From positions 496,001 through 560,000 of the forward strand of contig NZ_LMQI01000002.1 in NCBI RefSeq assembly GCF_001424125.1: 64,000 nucleotides of DNA, in the 5' to 3' direction. The notes beneath the pieces were generated by a model, which saw only the letters and a program-made list of their open reading frames with translations, ran no database searches and was not told where the DNA came from. Below, one piece after another: positions 24,911-32,610 of this stretch. A program made the position numbers and the translations under genes. The DNA comes from Cellulomonas sp. Leaf395. Its GTDB lineage: Bacteria; Actinomycetota; Actinomycetes; Actinomycetales; Cellulomonadaceae. Within the stretch, counting starts at the first letter, position 1; each line of letters opens with the position of its first letter.

Positions 24911-25968
24911 TCGACCGCACGATCATCATCCGCAACGTGTACACGATGCTCGCGTACGCGTTTCGAGCGATCAGGGCCACCGGCACGGACCGCGTCGCCG
25001 CCGAGCAGTTCGACCATCTCCACGATCTCCTCGCCGAGATCCTCGTGCGCGGCGTCGGCGCCCAGGTCAAGCGCGGCCTCCATCACGACTACCTGACCGA
25101 GAGCGACGCGCTCGCCACGGTGCGCGGACGCATCGACATCACCCGCACCATCGCCGCGCAAACGATGACCCGCGGACGCCTGATCTGCGACTTCGACGAG
25201 TACGTGACCGACACGCCCCACAACCGCGCCGTCAAAGCGGTCATCACGCTCCTCATCCGGCACGGCGACGTAACCGCCGAACGCAAGGCCGCACTGCGGC
25301 GCCTGCTGCCTTACCTCGACGCCGTCACACCGATCGCCCCCGCCGCGATCCGCTGGGACACGCTCACCTACCATCGCTCCACCGCGTCCTACCGACTCAT
25401 CCTCGGCGTCTGCGAACTCATCGTCCGCGGACTTCTCCCCACCGAGAAGACCGGCGACACCCGGCTCGCGACCTGGCTCCCCGACGACCAGATGAGCGCC
25501 CTGTACGAACGATTCCTGCGTGAGTACTTCGCCGCCCACCACCCCGAGCTTGCGCCGAAGGCGTCAGCAATCGAGTGGAACCTCGACATTGAGCGCAGCC
25601 CCCGACGTGACCAGCTTCCCGCGATGCGCAGTGACGTCACGCTCCGCCAGGGCGACCGGACCCTCATCATCGACGCGAAGTACTACGGACAGAACATGCA
25701 GGCCAGTTGGTGGGGCTCCAAGGACACCGTCATCTCCGGGAACCTCTACCAGGTGCTCGCCTACGTCACGAACGCAGACCGGAACCACGACGGCTCCGTC
25801 AGCGGTCTGCTCCTCTACGCGCACACCGGCGACGCCGCCCCGCAGCCAGACCTCGACGTCGTCGTACACGGCAACCGCATCGGTGCCCGGACCCTCAATC
25901 TCAACCAACCCTGGGAAGAGATCGCCGCGAGCCTCGAAGACACCTGCCGTTGGCTTGAGCACCACTGA
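24907..25968 (+). CDS. mcrC: McrC nuclease subunit
   Basis: A 353-aa nuclease subunit of McrBC. The PD-(D/E)XK core is near residues 240-260: MRSDVTL (Asp) followed by LIIDAKYYG (D-x-K). The N-terminal half shows the usual McrC start (RNVYTMLAYAFRAI), the 'RGR' region (TVRGRID) and DEYVTDTPHNRAVK, which is characteristic of the family. Start is GTG 24907 overlapping the mcrB stop. With mcrB it gives a complete type IV system: McrB binds the modified site and translocates, McrC cuts. Confidence 0.9.
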   Translation: MIDRTIIIRNVYTMLAYAFRAIRATGTDRVAAEQFDHLHDLLAEILVRGVGAQVKRGLHHDYLTESDALATVRGRIDITRTIAAQTMTRGRLICDFDEYVTDTPHNRAVKAVITLLIRHGDVTAERKAALRRLLPYLDAVTPIAPAAIRWDTLTYHRSTASYRLILGVCELIVRGLLPTEKTGDTRLATWLPDDQMSALYERFLREYFAAHHPELAPKASAIEWNLDIERSPRRDQLPAMRSDVTLRQGDRTLIIDAKYYGQNMQASWWGSKDTVISGNLYQVLAYVTNADRNHDGSVSGLLLYAHTGDAAPQPDLDVVVHGNRIGARTLNLNQPWEEIAASLEDTCRWLEHH

Positions 25969-26503
25969 CGACCAGGTACGCGCGACACTGCCAGCCGAGA
26001 CCGTGCCGCTGAGCCCTGGCGCCGCCACGCTGCAGCGCTCACGCGGGGGCGCCGATCCGATCACGCCGCCTCCCGGTACTCATCAGCGAGCGGCGGCTCA
26101 CACCGTCGCAGGGCGAGCCGTACGTCTCACGCGCAGGACGTCAACTTCACCACCACCATCGGAGGCGCCGAGTCGCGGACCGCAGAGCCGAATGCCGTCG
26201 CGCAGCAGGTGGGTTGGCTCCAGCGGCTCTACCCGCGGGAATAGGTGCCGTTCTTGGAGTGCCAACCGAAGGTGCATGAGCCCACCCGCTCGACGCCGAC
26301 GGAGGTGACTGCGTTCTCCTGCCCGCGTGTCGCGGCTCTGGGTGTAGTTCGAGCCTGCAGGAACGAGCTCGCGAGCACAGCGGACGCGCACTGCCAGACC
26401 CGCCGCTCCGGGCCCGACTAAGGAGCGCTCGCACGCGCGGCAGCGACAACGCCCCACGGGAGAGGCTCGCCGCGACGCCGGTTCAGGCACCCGTACGCGT
26501 TGA
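25969..26503. other. 535 bp between mcrC and the HTH gene, no clear gene
   Basis: Between the convergent ends of mcrC and the 414-aa gene. A 130-codon minus frame (26098-26490) has a few cysteines (CRCRACERS) but no RBS and an arginine-rich make-up typical of shadow frames. Nothing else seen. Confidence 0.4.
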
Positions 26504-27748
26504 TCAGGGCCGCGCGAGCGAAATTTCCCGCCGAGCTTGACTCAGTGCGAGGTCGACAAACTGTGCGTCCGCCGGCTTTCCGTCAAACAGCTCGCCCTCG
26601 GCATCAGGGTTCTTGATCGGCGTCAGCGGAAGTGCCATCACCGTGGCGAGGGCAACGAGGATCTTGGCCAGCGCTTCGTACTTCGAGTCACCATCGAGGT
26701 TCTTGATGGTGTCGACCCGGATCTCGCCGACAGTGACGATGCCGTCGACGATCGAGGCGCGATTCACGAAGCGAGCGATCACGTCGGCGTTCCTGGTGTG
26801 GTTGCGCTCGATGCGTTCGAGTTCGGCGGCCTGTTCTCGTTGCTTGCTCAGCATCCGCGGCCCCGTCCCGACCAGGACCACTGCGACTCCAGCGGCCGCC
26901 ACGATTCCCACGATGCCCGTGAGCACCGCGATACCGCCGGCCATGCCCGCTGCGCCACCTGCAAGGGTGCCGCCCCCAAGCCATGCGAGCGTTGCGGACG
27001 TCGCCGCGGCACCCGACAGGGTAGAGATCGCCGCCCCAGTCGACGCCGTCGCAAGGGCAGAGACTGACGCGAACGTTAGGGCCGCGACACCGCCACCGGC
27101 GACAGCGCCGCCGACTCCCCCCGCGCCCAGACCGCCCAGCAACCCCGACAAGTCCTTCGCGAGCCCAGACCGATAGCCGCGCAACGCGGCCTCGGCCTCC
27201 GACGATGCCGGTGCACGGTCCTTTTCTCGCGCGATCTCGTCGAGCGCCCGTGCCGCACCGAGCCCGTTGCCCTTGGCGATCTCGGTGGTGATCGAGTCCA
27301 TCAGCGCTGCGCCGCGCTTGGCGTTGCTTTCCATCTTGCTCAGCGCACCACGAAGGAGCTCTTCCAGTGCCTTGTTCTGCTCGTTGACCTTCTTCAGCCG
27401 CTCGGCGTTTGAGCGCATTACCGAGCCAGCTGCAACGAACGCGGGCGCGGACTTCCGGTCGCGACCCATCGCGTCAGCCTGTTCCAGCCTGCGTTGGCCG
27501 CTGTCCTTGAGCTTCGGGCCGAACAGCAGCTGGGCGAACACACCCACATGCTTCGGGTTGATCGGCCGGTCGCCGTGCTCGATCTTCCTGACCATCGCCT
27601 CGGTGTAGTCCACGCCGTACAGCTTGAGCATCTCGACGAACTCGGCCACCGTCGGGAAGTTCACGGCACGGCGCTCTGAGACGAGTGCGCCAAGCTCCCG
27701 ATAGCGCGCCCTGGACAAGGCCGAGTTGTCTGAATTCTGTCCTGACAT
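26504..27748 (-). CDS. XRE-type HTH protein with glycine-rich membrane segment
   Basis: A 414-aa protein. The N-terminal 75 residues (RARYRELGALVSERR ... VDYTEAMVRKIEHGDRPI) form a helix-turn-helix of the XRE kind. A coiled-coil part follows (about 95-190), then a long glycine/alanine-rich hydrophobic region (about 195-310) with two or three predicted membrane hairpins, and a basic cytoplasmic end. DNA-binding plus membrane insertion suggests a sensor-regulator or a membrane-anchored toxin under its own control. Start is ATG 27748 in the TGTCCAA-rich region it shares with the divergent gene, which it probably regulates. No known family name can be given. Confidence 0.6.
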   Translation of the reverse strand: MSGQNSDNSALSRARYRELGALVSERRAVNFPTVAEFVEMLKLYGVDYTEAMVRKIEHGDRPINPKHVGVFAQLLFGPKLKDSGQRRLEQADAMGRDRKSAPAFVAAGSVMRSNAERLKKVNEQNKALEELLRGALSKMESNAKRGAALMDSITTEIAKGNGLGAARALDEIAREKDRAPASSEAEAALRGYRSGLAKDLSGLLGGLGAGGVGGAVAGGGVAALTFASVSALATASTGAAISTLSGAAATSATLAWLGGGTLAGGAAGMAGGIAVLTGIVGIVAAAGVAVVLVGTGPRMLSKQREQAAELERIERNHTRNADVIARFVNRASIVDGIVTVGEIRVDTIKNLDGDSKYEALAKILVALATVMALPLTPIKNPDAEGELFDGKPADAQFVDLALSQARREISLARP

Positions 27749-27886
27749 GGTTGGACAGTACCATGCGCACCCATGAGCGGGTGATCTCCCGGCACGCGGC
27801 TTGACAACCGTGTCCAACGAGCGCAAAGGTCCTGTCCAAGACGCAGTTTGGACAACGTTAATCGCTCACAGGACAGGATCAGGACA
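27749..27886. promoter_or_regulatory. divergent promoter region with repeated TGTCCAA boxes
   Basis: Four exact boxes: TTGGACA 27751-27757, TGTCCAA 27811-27817, TGTCCAA 27833-27839 and TTGGACA 27848-27854. The last two form a perfect inverted repeat with an eight-base spacer. A related TGTCCTG (27738-27744) and two AGGACA (27870-27886) flank them. The likely ligand is the HTH protein encoded to the left. Confidence 0.6.
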
Positions 27887-28636
27887 ATGATGGCACAAGG
27901 TGCATCCGAGAAGATTCAGGCACAGCTCATGCGAGCGGTGGACACGGCCCTCACGACGGGCGGGACGCACGCAGTCGAGGTCTGCGCGTCACTGCACGAC
28001 CGGCACCCGAACCTGTCGCCCGACGACGTGCGCAGGCTGGTTGAGCGGCGCTACATGGCGACCGTGACAACCAGCGGCGCTGCCGCAGGAGCGATCGCAA
28101 TCGCGCCCGTCGCGGCGGGCGTCGGCGCGGCGGTTCTCGACGCGATCGGCTTCATCGGGCTGAGCGTTCGACTCGTCCTGATCGAAGCAGCGCTCGCCGG
28201 CGACCCGCTCGACGACCAGGAACGCCTCCGGACGCTCGCACTCGCCGCCCTCGTCGGAAAGGGCGCCCATGACGTGATCCGCGAGGCGACCAAGAGGACG
28301 GGCACGCACCTGGGCGCCAAGGCGGCCAAGGCGATTCCCCTGGAGACCATCCGCGCCATCAACAAGGTCCTCGGCCGGAACTTCGTGACTCGCTACGGAA
28401 CCCGCCAAGGCATTCTCGTGCTCGGAAAGGCACTCCCGGCCGGTATTGGCGCTGTCCTTGGTGCCGGCGGCAACGCAGCGCTCGGAGCGAGCGTCATCAA
28501 GGGGGCCCACGTCTTCTGCGGTCCCGCTGTCCAGACCTGGGACGACGTCGCCGTGAATCTGGGCGCCGAGGCAGACGTTGCGGACTTCAGCAACTGGCGA
28601 CGCCCCGACGACGGCTCGATGCCTGCCGCCGCGTAG
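27887..28636 (+). CDS. EcsC-like membrane protein
   Basis: A 249-aa protein with two alanine/glycine-rich hydrophobic stretches (AAGAIAIAPVAAGVGAAVLDAIGF about 65-90, and LPAGIGAVLGAGGNAALGA about 185-205) separated by a soluble helical part. The C-terminal pattern 'ALPAGIGAVLGAGGNAA...VIKGAH.F' resembles the end of EcsC/DUF697-type proteins. Start is ATG 27887, with ATG 27890 next, after CAGGATCAGGAC. It is divergent from the HTH-membrane gene and shares its TGTCCAA control region. The function is unknown; the two could be a membrane-acting pair. Confidence 0.55.
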   Translation: MMAQGASEKIQAQLMRAVDTALTTGGTHAVEVCASLHDRHPNLSPDDVRRLVERRYMATVTTSGAAAGAIAIAPVAAGVGAAVLDAIGFIGLSVRLVLIEAALAGDPLDDQERLRTLALAALVGKGAHDVIREATKRTGTHLGAKAAKAIPLETIRAINKVLGRNFVTRYGTRQGILVLGKALPAGIGAVLGAGGNAALGASVIKGAHVFCGPAVQTWDDVAVNLGAEADVADFSNWRRPDDGSMPAAA

Positions 28637-28657
28637 CGCTCACCTCACGCCGGTCGT

Positions 28658-28683
28658 GGACACCCGCATCCTTGCGGGTGTCC
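28658..28683 (+). terminator. strong terminator hairpin
   Basis: A perfect 11-bp stem GGACACCCGCA / TGCGGGTGTCC with a four-base loop, starting 22 bp after the EcsC-like gene. No T-run follows, as is common in actinobacteria. It separates this pair from the 20-kb locus that starts at 28842. Confidence 0.75.
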
Positions 28684-28841
28684 GCGCATGCTTCCCGGTC
28701 ACGCTCCAACCGGACCATGTCTGCGCACGCCGCCCTGGCAGAGCAACTCGTCCGAGTACCGGCTGCGCATCGGCACCAAGTCAGCGCTGTCGACGACGAC
28801 CCTCGCGCGGACGGGCTGACCCGACTCGGTAGAGTCCGGCT

Positions 28842-30935
28842 GTGAATCGCGAGCGTGTCATGGTCGAGCTAGGCCCGGACCAGGTGCTGCGGCGGGAGGG
28901 CCGAGTCGTCGGCGAGACCGGCGCCCTTTGGCTGGTTGAGTGGCCCGACGGAACCCAAGAGTCGGTGCGCCTTGGATCAGCTGCCGCCAAGGGCGGCCGA
29001 TACATGGGCATGGTTGCGAACGGCCTCCAGCACCGACTCCTCCTGGATCGCGCCGGAATCGAGCGCATGCTGGATACCGATCCTCCCGAGGTCTTCGTCC
29101 TGGTGTTGCAGCGCCAAGACCGGCCGATGTCATCGCGGCAGCTCATCGACGCACTGATCGGAAATCAGTTCGAAGCCGGTGCGGTGAGGGCCGCCTGGTC
29201 CAAGGCCCGCCCTTCGTTGGAGTCTCGCGTCGATGTGAACGTCGTGGGCGAGGGTTCTCGCCGCACGTTCCGATGGCTGGCACCCGATTCATCGGCTACC
29301 GGGGATGACGCGGTGGCGGAGTCAACCACGGAGAAGGTTGGACCACTTGCAGACGAGTCCGACCTAGAACTCCAGCAGTCCGATCCAGAATCGGATGCAG
29401 TGATCATCGAACGATCCGATCCTGACGATGCCACCCCGCCTGAGGATGTGCGGCCAGAACCGCGCAACTTGGCCGCTGACCTGCTGCAGCTTGCTCGCGG
29501 CCAATCGCTGGACGCCGAACCCGCTGAGTTGCGCTCTGCACTTCTGGGCCAGTCACCGGCCATTCAGGCTCTCTTCGCCGTGTTCACTGATGGCGATGTC
29601 ACGCGGCCGGCCGCGGCCGCAAGTCTTCGCGTCCTGGCAAGCGGCGCCACGATCGCAAAGCTTTCGGACGAGGTCCTGATCGCGGCATGGCCGCGTCTCG
29701 CCGGTCCAGACAGCGCCTTCGTCCTTGGGACTCCGCGCAAGAACAAGCTGATCGACAACATGGACATCGTTGACCTGCTCGGTCCCGAGGGAGCGGCGGC
29801 CTTACTTGAGCGCGGCTCGAACGAGGCGCGGAAGGCGAAACGGGCGAACCTCAAGGATGACCTCCGCGCCTCTGGATGGTTGCTCGACCGCATCGTCCGA
29901 AGCCCAAACGTTCGCCACTTGGATCTCGGCGCGCTCATCCGAGCGACCACTTCCGATGTGATCCCCATGGACGACGCTCGACTCGAGGCCGTCGTTTCGG
30001 CCTTCGCGCAGATGGTTCAGTACGCGGGGGTTGAAGGCTGGCGACGCCTCTCGGCGTCGGACCGATCCTCACTTGCGCGGCGCGTAGCCGACGTCCCACT
30101 CACGGTGGCCGGGCCACGTGCTCGATTTCTGGTCGCGCTCAACTCAGTAGACCGCGCAAGTTTAGAAGACGGCTCCTGGTGGCTAGGCGCGACGATCGAT
30201 GACCTGATGGCTGCGGCGGTGGGCACAATGGGAACCCTCCTCGCTGAACCCAACATCGAGGCGTCGATCACACGCCCGGCGTATGTCGCGGCGCTCGAAG
30301 CTGCAACGACTCGCCGACGCGTGATGCAGCTTCTCGGAGCTCCGGTCGTCGTCGCGCGCACTGCCTCGAACGCGATCGTCGGGCGTGCGCTGGCGGCCGC
30401 GTCTGCCGGTGATGACATCCTCCGAACGTGGATGGCTGAGATCCGCGATGAACAAGGACGCCATGCGCTCGAGCAGGACGCCTCGGCCGCACGGACTGAG
30501 CGGGATCGCGCTGTGCACGAAGTCCAGGTTGCTCACGAGCGCGCACAGCGCTCCGACGAGCGCGTACACCTCCTGGAGGAGCGACTCAGCACTGCCGGAG
30601 CCGCGACCGACAAGATTCGCGACTCCCACCTGCGACAAGCTCAAATTGATGCCATGCGAAGCCTTGCAGCGCTTGCGGGGTACGTAGAGAAGTCGGTCGG
30701 GGTACAACCTGCCGATCGCGTCGCGGCACGCGTCCGAGCGATGGCATCGCGACAGGGACTTACGCCCCTGGGTGAAATCGGCACGACCGCATCCTACGAA
30801 CCGGACAAGCACGACCTAGTCGGACCAGCAGCGCCAGCCGGTATCGACGTCGTTGTCAGACACTCCGGCTACACATGGGCTGGACCCGACGGCGAGATCG
30901 TGCTCGCCCGCGCGCAGGTTGAACGGGCGAGCTAA
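28842..30935 (+). CDS. 697-aa protein ending in a GrpE-like nucleotide-exchange domain
   Basis: First gene of the large locus. Residues 6-45 look like a small beta-barrel (LRREGRVVGETGALWLVEW); 85-150 read as a winged helix (RPMSSRQLIDALIGNQFEAG); an acidic linker covers about 150-210; the middle is alpha-helical and unknown. Residues 534-620 are a long coiled coil, and the end, YEPDKHDLVGPAAPAG then VVRHSGYTWAGPDGEIVLAR, has the order of the GrpE beta-domain (F.P..HE, then GY and RxAxV). GrpE is the exchange factor of DnaK, and the next gene, 11 bp later, encodes an Hsp70-like ATPase. It is therefore probably the co-chaperone and adaptor for that ATPase. Start is GTG 28842. Confidence 0.6.
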   Translation: MNRERVMVELGPDQVLRREGRVVGETGALWLVEWPDGTQESVRLGSAAAKGGRYMGMVANGLQHRLLLDRAGIERMLDTDPPEVFVLVLQRQDRPMSSRQLIDALIGNQFEAGAVRAAWSKARPSLESRVDVNVVGEGSRRTFRWLAPDSSATGDDAVAESTTEKVGPLADESDLELQQSDPESDAVIIERSDPDDATPPEDVRPEPRNLAADLLQLARGQSLDAEPAELRSALLGQSPAIQALFAVFTDGDVTRPAAAASLRVLASGATIAKLSDEVLIAAWPRLAGPDSAFVLGTPRKNKLIDNMDIVDLLGPEGAAALLERGSNEARKAKRANLKDDLRASGWLLDRIVRSPNVRHLDLGALIRATTSDVIPMDDARLEAVVSAFAQMVQYAGVEGWRRLSASDRSSLARRVADVPLTVAGPRARFLVALNSVDRASLEDGSWWLGATIDDLMAAAVGTMGTLLAEPNIEASITRPAYVAALEAATTRRRVMQLLGAPVVVARTASNAIVGRALAAASAGDDILRTWMAEIRDEQGRHALEQDASAARTERDRAVHEVQVAHERAQRSDERVHLLEERLSTAGAATDKIRDSHLRQAQIDAMRSLAALAGYVEKSVGVQPADRVAARVRAMASRQGLTPLGEIGTTASYEPDKHDLVGPAAPAGIDVVVRHSGYTWAGPDGEIVLARAQVERAS

Positions 30936-30946
30936 GGAGATCGGTC

Positions 30947-32608
30947 ATGGCATCACCGTCGTACAGCATTGGCATGGACTTCGGGACGAGCACCACGCTC
31001 ATCGCGGAGGGCCACGCCGTAGGAAGCGCCACGGTGGTACCAATCGGCTGGACCCAGCCTTGGCTCGCGTCGATTGCGACAGCCGGCCCGGACACCGACC
31101 TCGTCGTTGGTGAGGCGGCCGAGGCATTCAGCCCTGGGAGCGTGATTCGCTCGGTCAAGCGTGCGATCACGCGGGGCCACGACTACGTCTCGAGTCCGGA
31201 TGGCACAGTTACCGCGAAGACCGACGACGTTGTCAGCGCGATCCTCCTCGAGTTGGCGCGTCGGGCGCGTGACAACGGGCTCGACATCGGTGCCGATGGC
31301 GCCGTGCGACTCGGCTGTCCGGCCATGTGGGATGCAGATCGGCGGCACAAGCTCCTGTCGCTCGCCCAAGCCGCAGGCTTTGCGGTCGGCGCCTCGACGC
31401 TGATCGATGAACCCATCGCCGCCGGCCTGATGTGGATCAACGAGATGCAGCGGCAGCGCAGCTTCCTCGACAACGACCGGGTGCTGATCTTCGACATGGG
31501 CGGTGGCACACTCGACGTCGCGATTCTCGACGTCACGACCGGACCGGGGCGCGACCCCGAGATCTACGTGCTTGCTTCCAATGGCGTCGACGAAGCCGGT
31601 GATCGACTTGATGAGGAGGTCGCCCAAGACCTCGAGCGACTCCTGAATGACCAAGGAGTCGATCTCTCGGCGCTTCCAAATGTTGCGCTGATCCGCGCAT
31701 ATGTCGGGCGGGCAGCGACGGAGGCAAAGATCGCGCTGACGAGCACAGACTCTACGGACGTTCACTTCGGTTACCGTGACGCACAGCTTCCTGACCTGGT
31801 GTACACGGTCGGCCAGTTGAACGACTGTCTGCGACCGCAGATGGATCGCGCCTGGAACCTAGTCGAGTCAACGCTTCGCGCGGCGATGCTCACCCACGAA
31901 CGCCGGTTCGCACGTAAGGACCTTCGGACGACGGATGGCCTCAGGAGGCTACCGGTTGAGGAGCTAATTGAGACGGTTGATCACGCCGTCCTCGTCGGAG
32001 GAATGTCCCGCCTCCCCGGAGTAGCTCATTTCCTCATGGAGCGCCTTCCGTCGGCCCGCGTCCATGTCTTCAGCGGGGACGCACCGCAGGAGGCAATCGC
32101 CGCCGGGCTCGCGGAGCCGGTTTCGTATGAACAGGTCAACCTCCACCTCCCGGGCTTCGACTTCGTGCTTGACATTCCCGGTCGGGCTCCCGTGACGCTC
32201 TATCGGGCCCACACGCCCTTCTACCGGTGGTGGGAAGCGCAGAGCAGGCATCAGCTCTCCTACACGTGGCCCGACGGCAACACAGCGCACGAACCATCGG
32301 CCGTGCGTGAGCTACCCGAAGCGGGTTTTGCCACGCTCCGGGTCGTCGCGCTCGACGGATCGGTCGTCGCCATGCGAGGCGCGAACGACGTTGAGACCGA
32401 TGGACTCCGCATCAATTTCGGTTTCAACCAGCCGCGGTTCACGCTGGCACCCGATGGAACCATGACGTTCGTCGATGGTCGCGGGCACGACCAGAAGCTC
32501 CGAATCGAGCGGTGGCCGGCGTTGCGCTCGGGTCACGGAAAGCTCTCGGTCAGGGTCGAAGAGTCGCGCTGGGTTCCAGATAATCGCCGATCCTGGGACA
32601 CCAAATAG
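30947..32608 (+). CDS. Hsp70/DnaK-like ATPase
   Basis: A 553-aa member of the actin/Hsp70 ATPase superfamily. Phosphate 1 is GMDFGTSTTLI (residues 9-19), DEPIAAGLMW is at 154-163, phosphate 2 is IFDMGGGTLDVAILD (181-195), and the adenosine motif is VLVGGMSRLPGV (about 346). The region after about 400 is short and does not look like the canonical substrate-binding domain with its helical lid, so it is a non-canonical Hsp70. AAGGAG precedes ATG 30947. The GrpE-like gene is just upstream. The stop is only two bases from the end of the convergent helicase gene. Confidence 0.82.
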   Translation: MASPSYSIGMDFGTSTTLIAEGHAVGSATVVPIGWTQPWLASIATAGPDTDLVVGEAAEAFSPGSVIRSVKRAITRGHDYVSSPDGTVTAKTDDVVSAILLELARRARDNGLDIGADGAVRLGCPAMWDADRRHKLLSLAQAAGFAVGASTLIDEPIAAGLMWINEMQRQRSFLDNDRVLIFDMGGGTLDVAILDVTTGPGRDPEIYVLASNGVDEAGDRLDEEVAQDLERLLNDQGVDLSALPNVALIRAYVGRAATEAKIALTSTDSTDVHFGYRDAQLPDLVYTVGQLNDCLRPQMDRAWNLVESTLRAAMLTHERRFARKDLRTTDGLRRLPVEELIETVDHAVLVGGMSRLPGVAHFLMERLPSARVHVFSGDAPQEAIAAGLAEPVSYEQVNLHLPGFDFVLDIPGRAPVTLYRAHTPFYRWWEAQSRHQLSYTWPDGNTAHEPSAVRELPEAGFATLRVVALDGSVVAMRGANDVETDGLRINFGFNQPRFTLAPDGTMTFVDGRGHDQKLRIERWPALRSGHGKLSVRVEESRWVPDNRRSWDTK

Positions 32609-32610
32609 AC

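Noticed and set aside
26098..26490. 130-codon minus frame with several cysteines
   Set aside because: The CRCRACERS stretch suggests a zinc finger, but the frame lacks an RBS, is arginine-rich throughout and has no second metal pair at a sensible distance.
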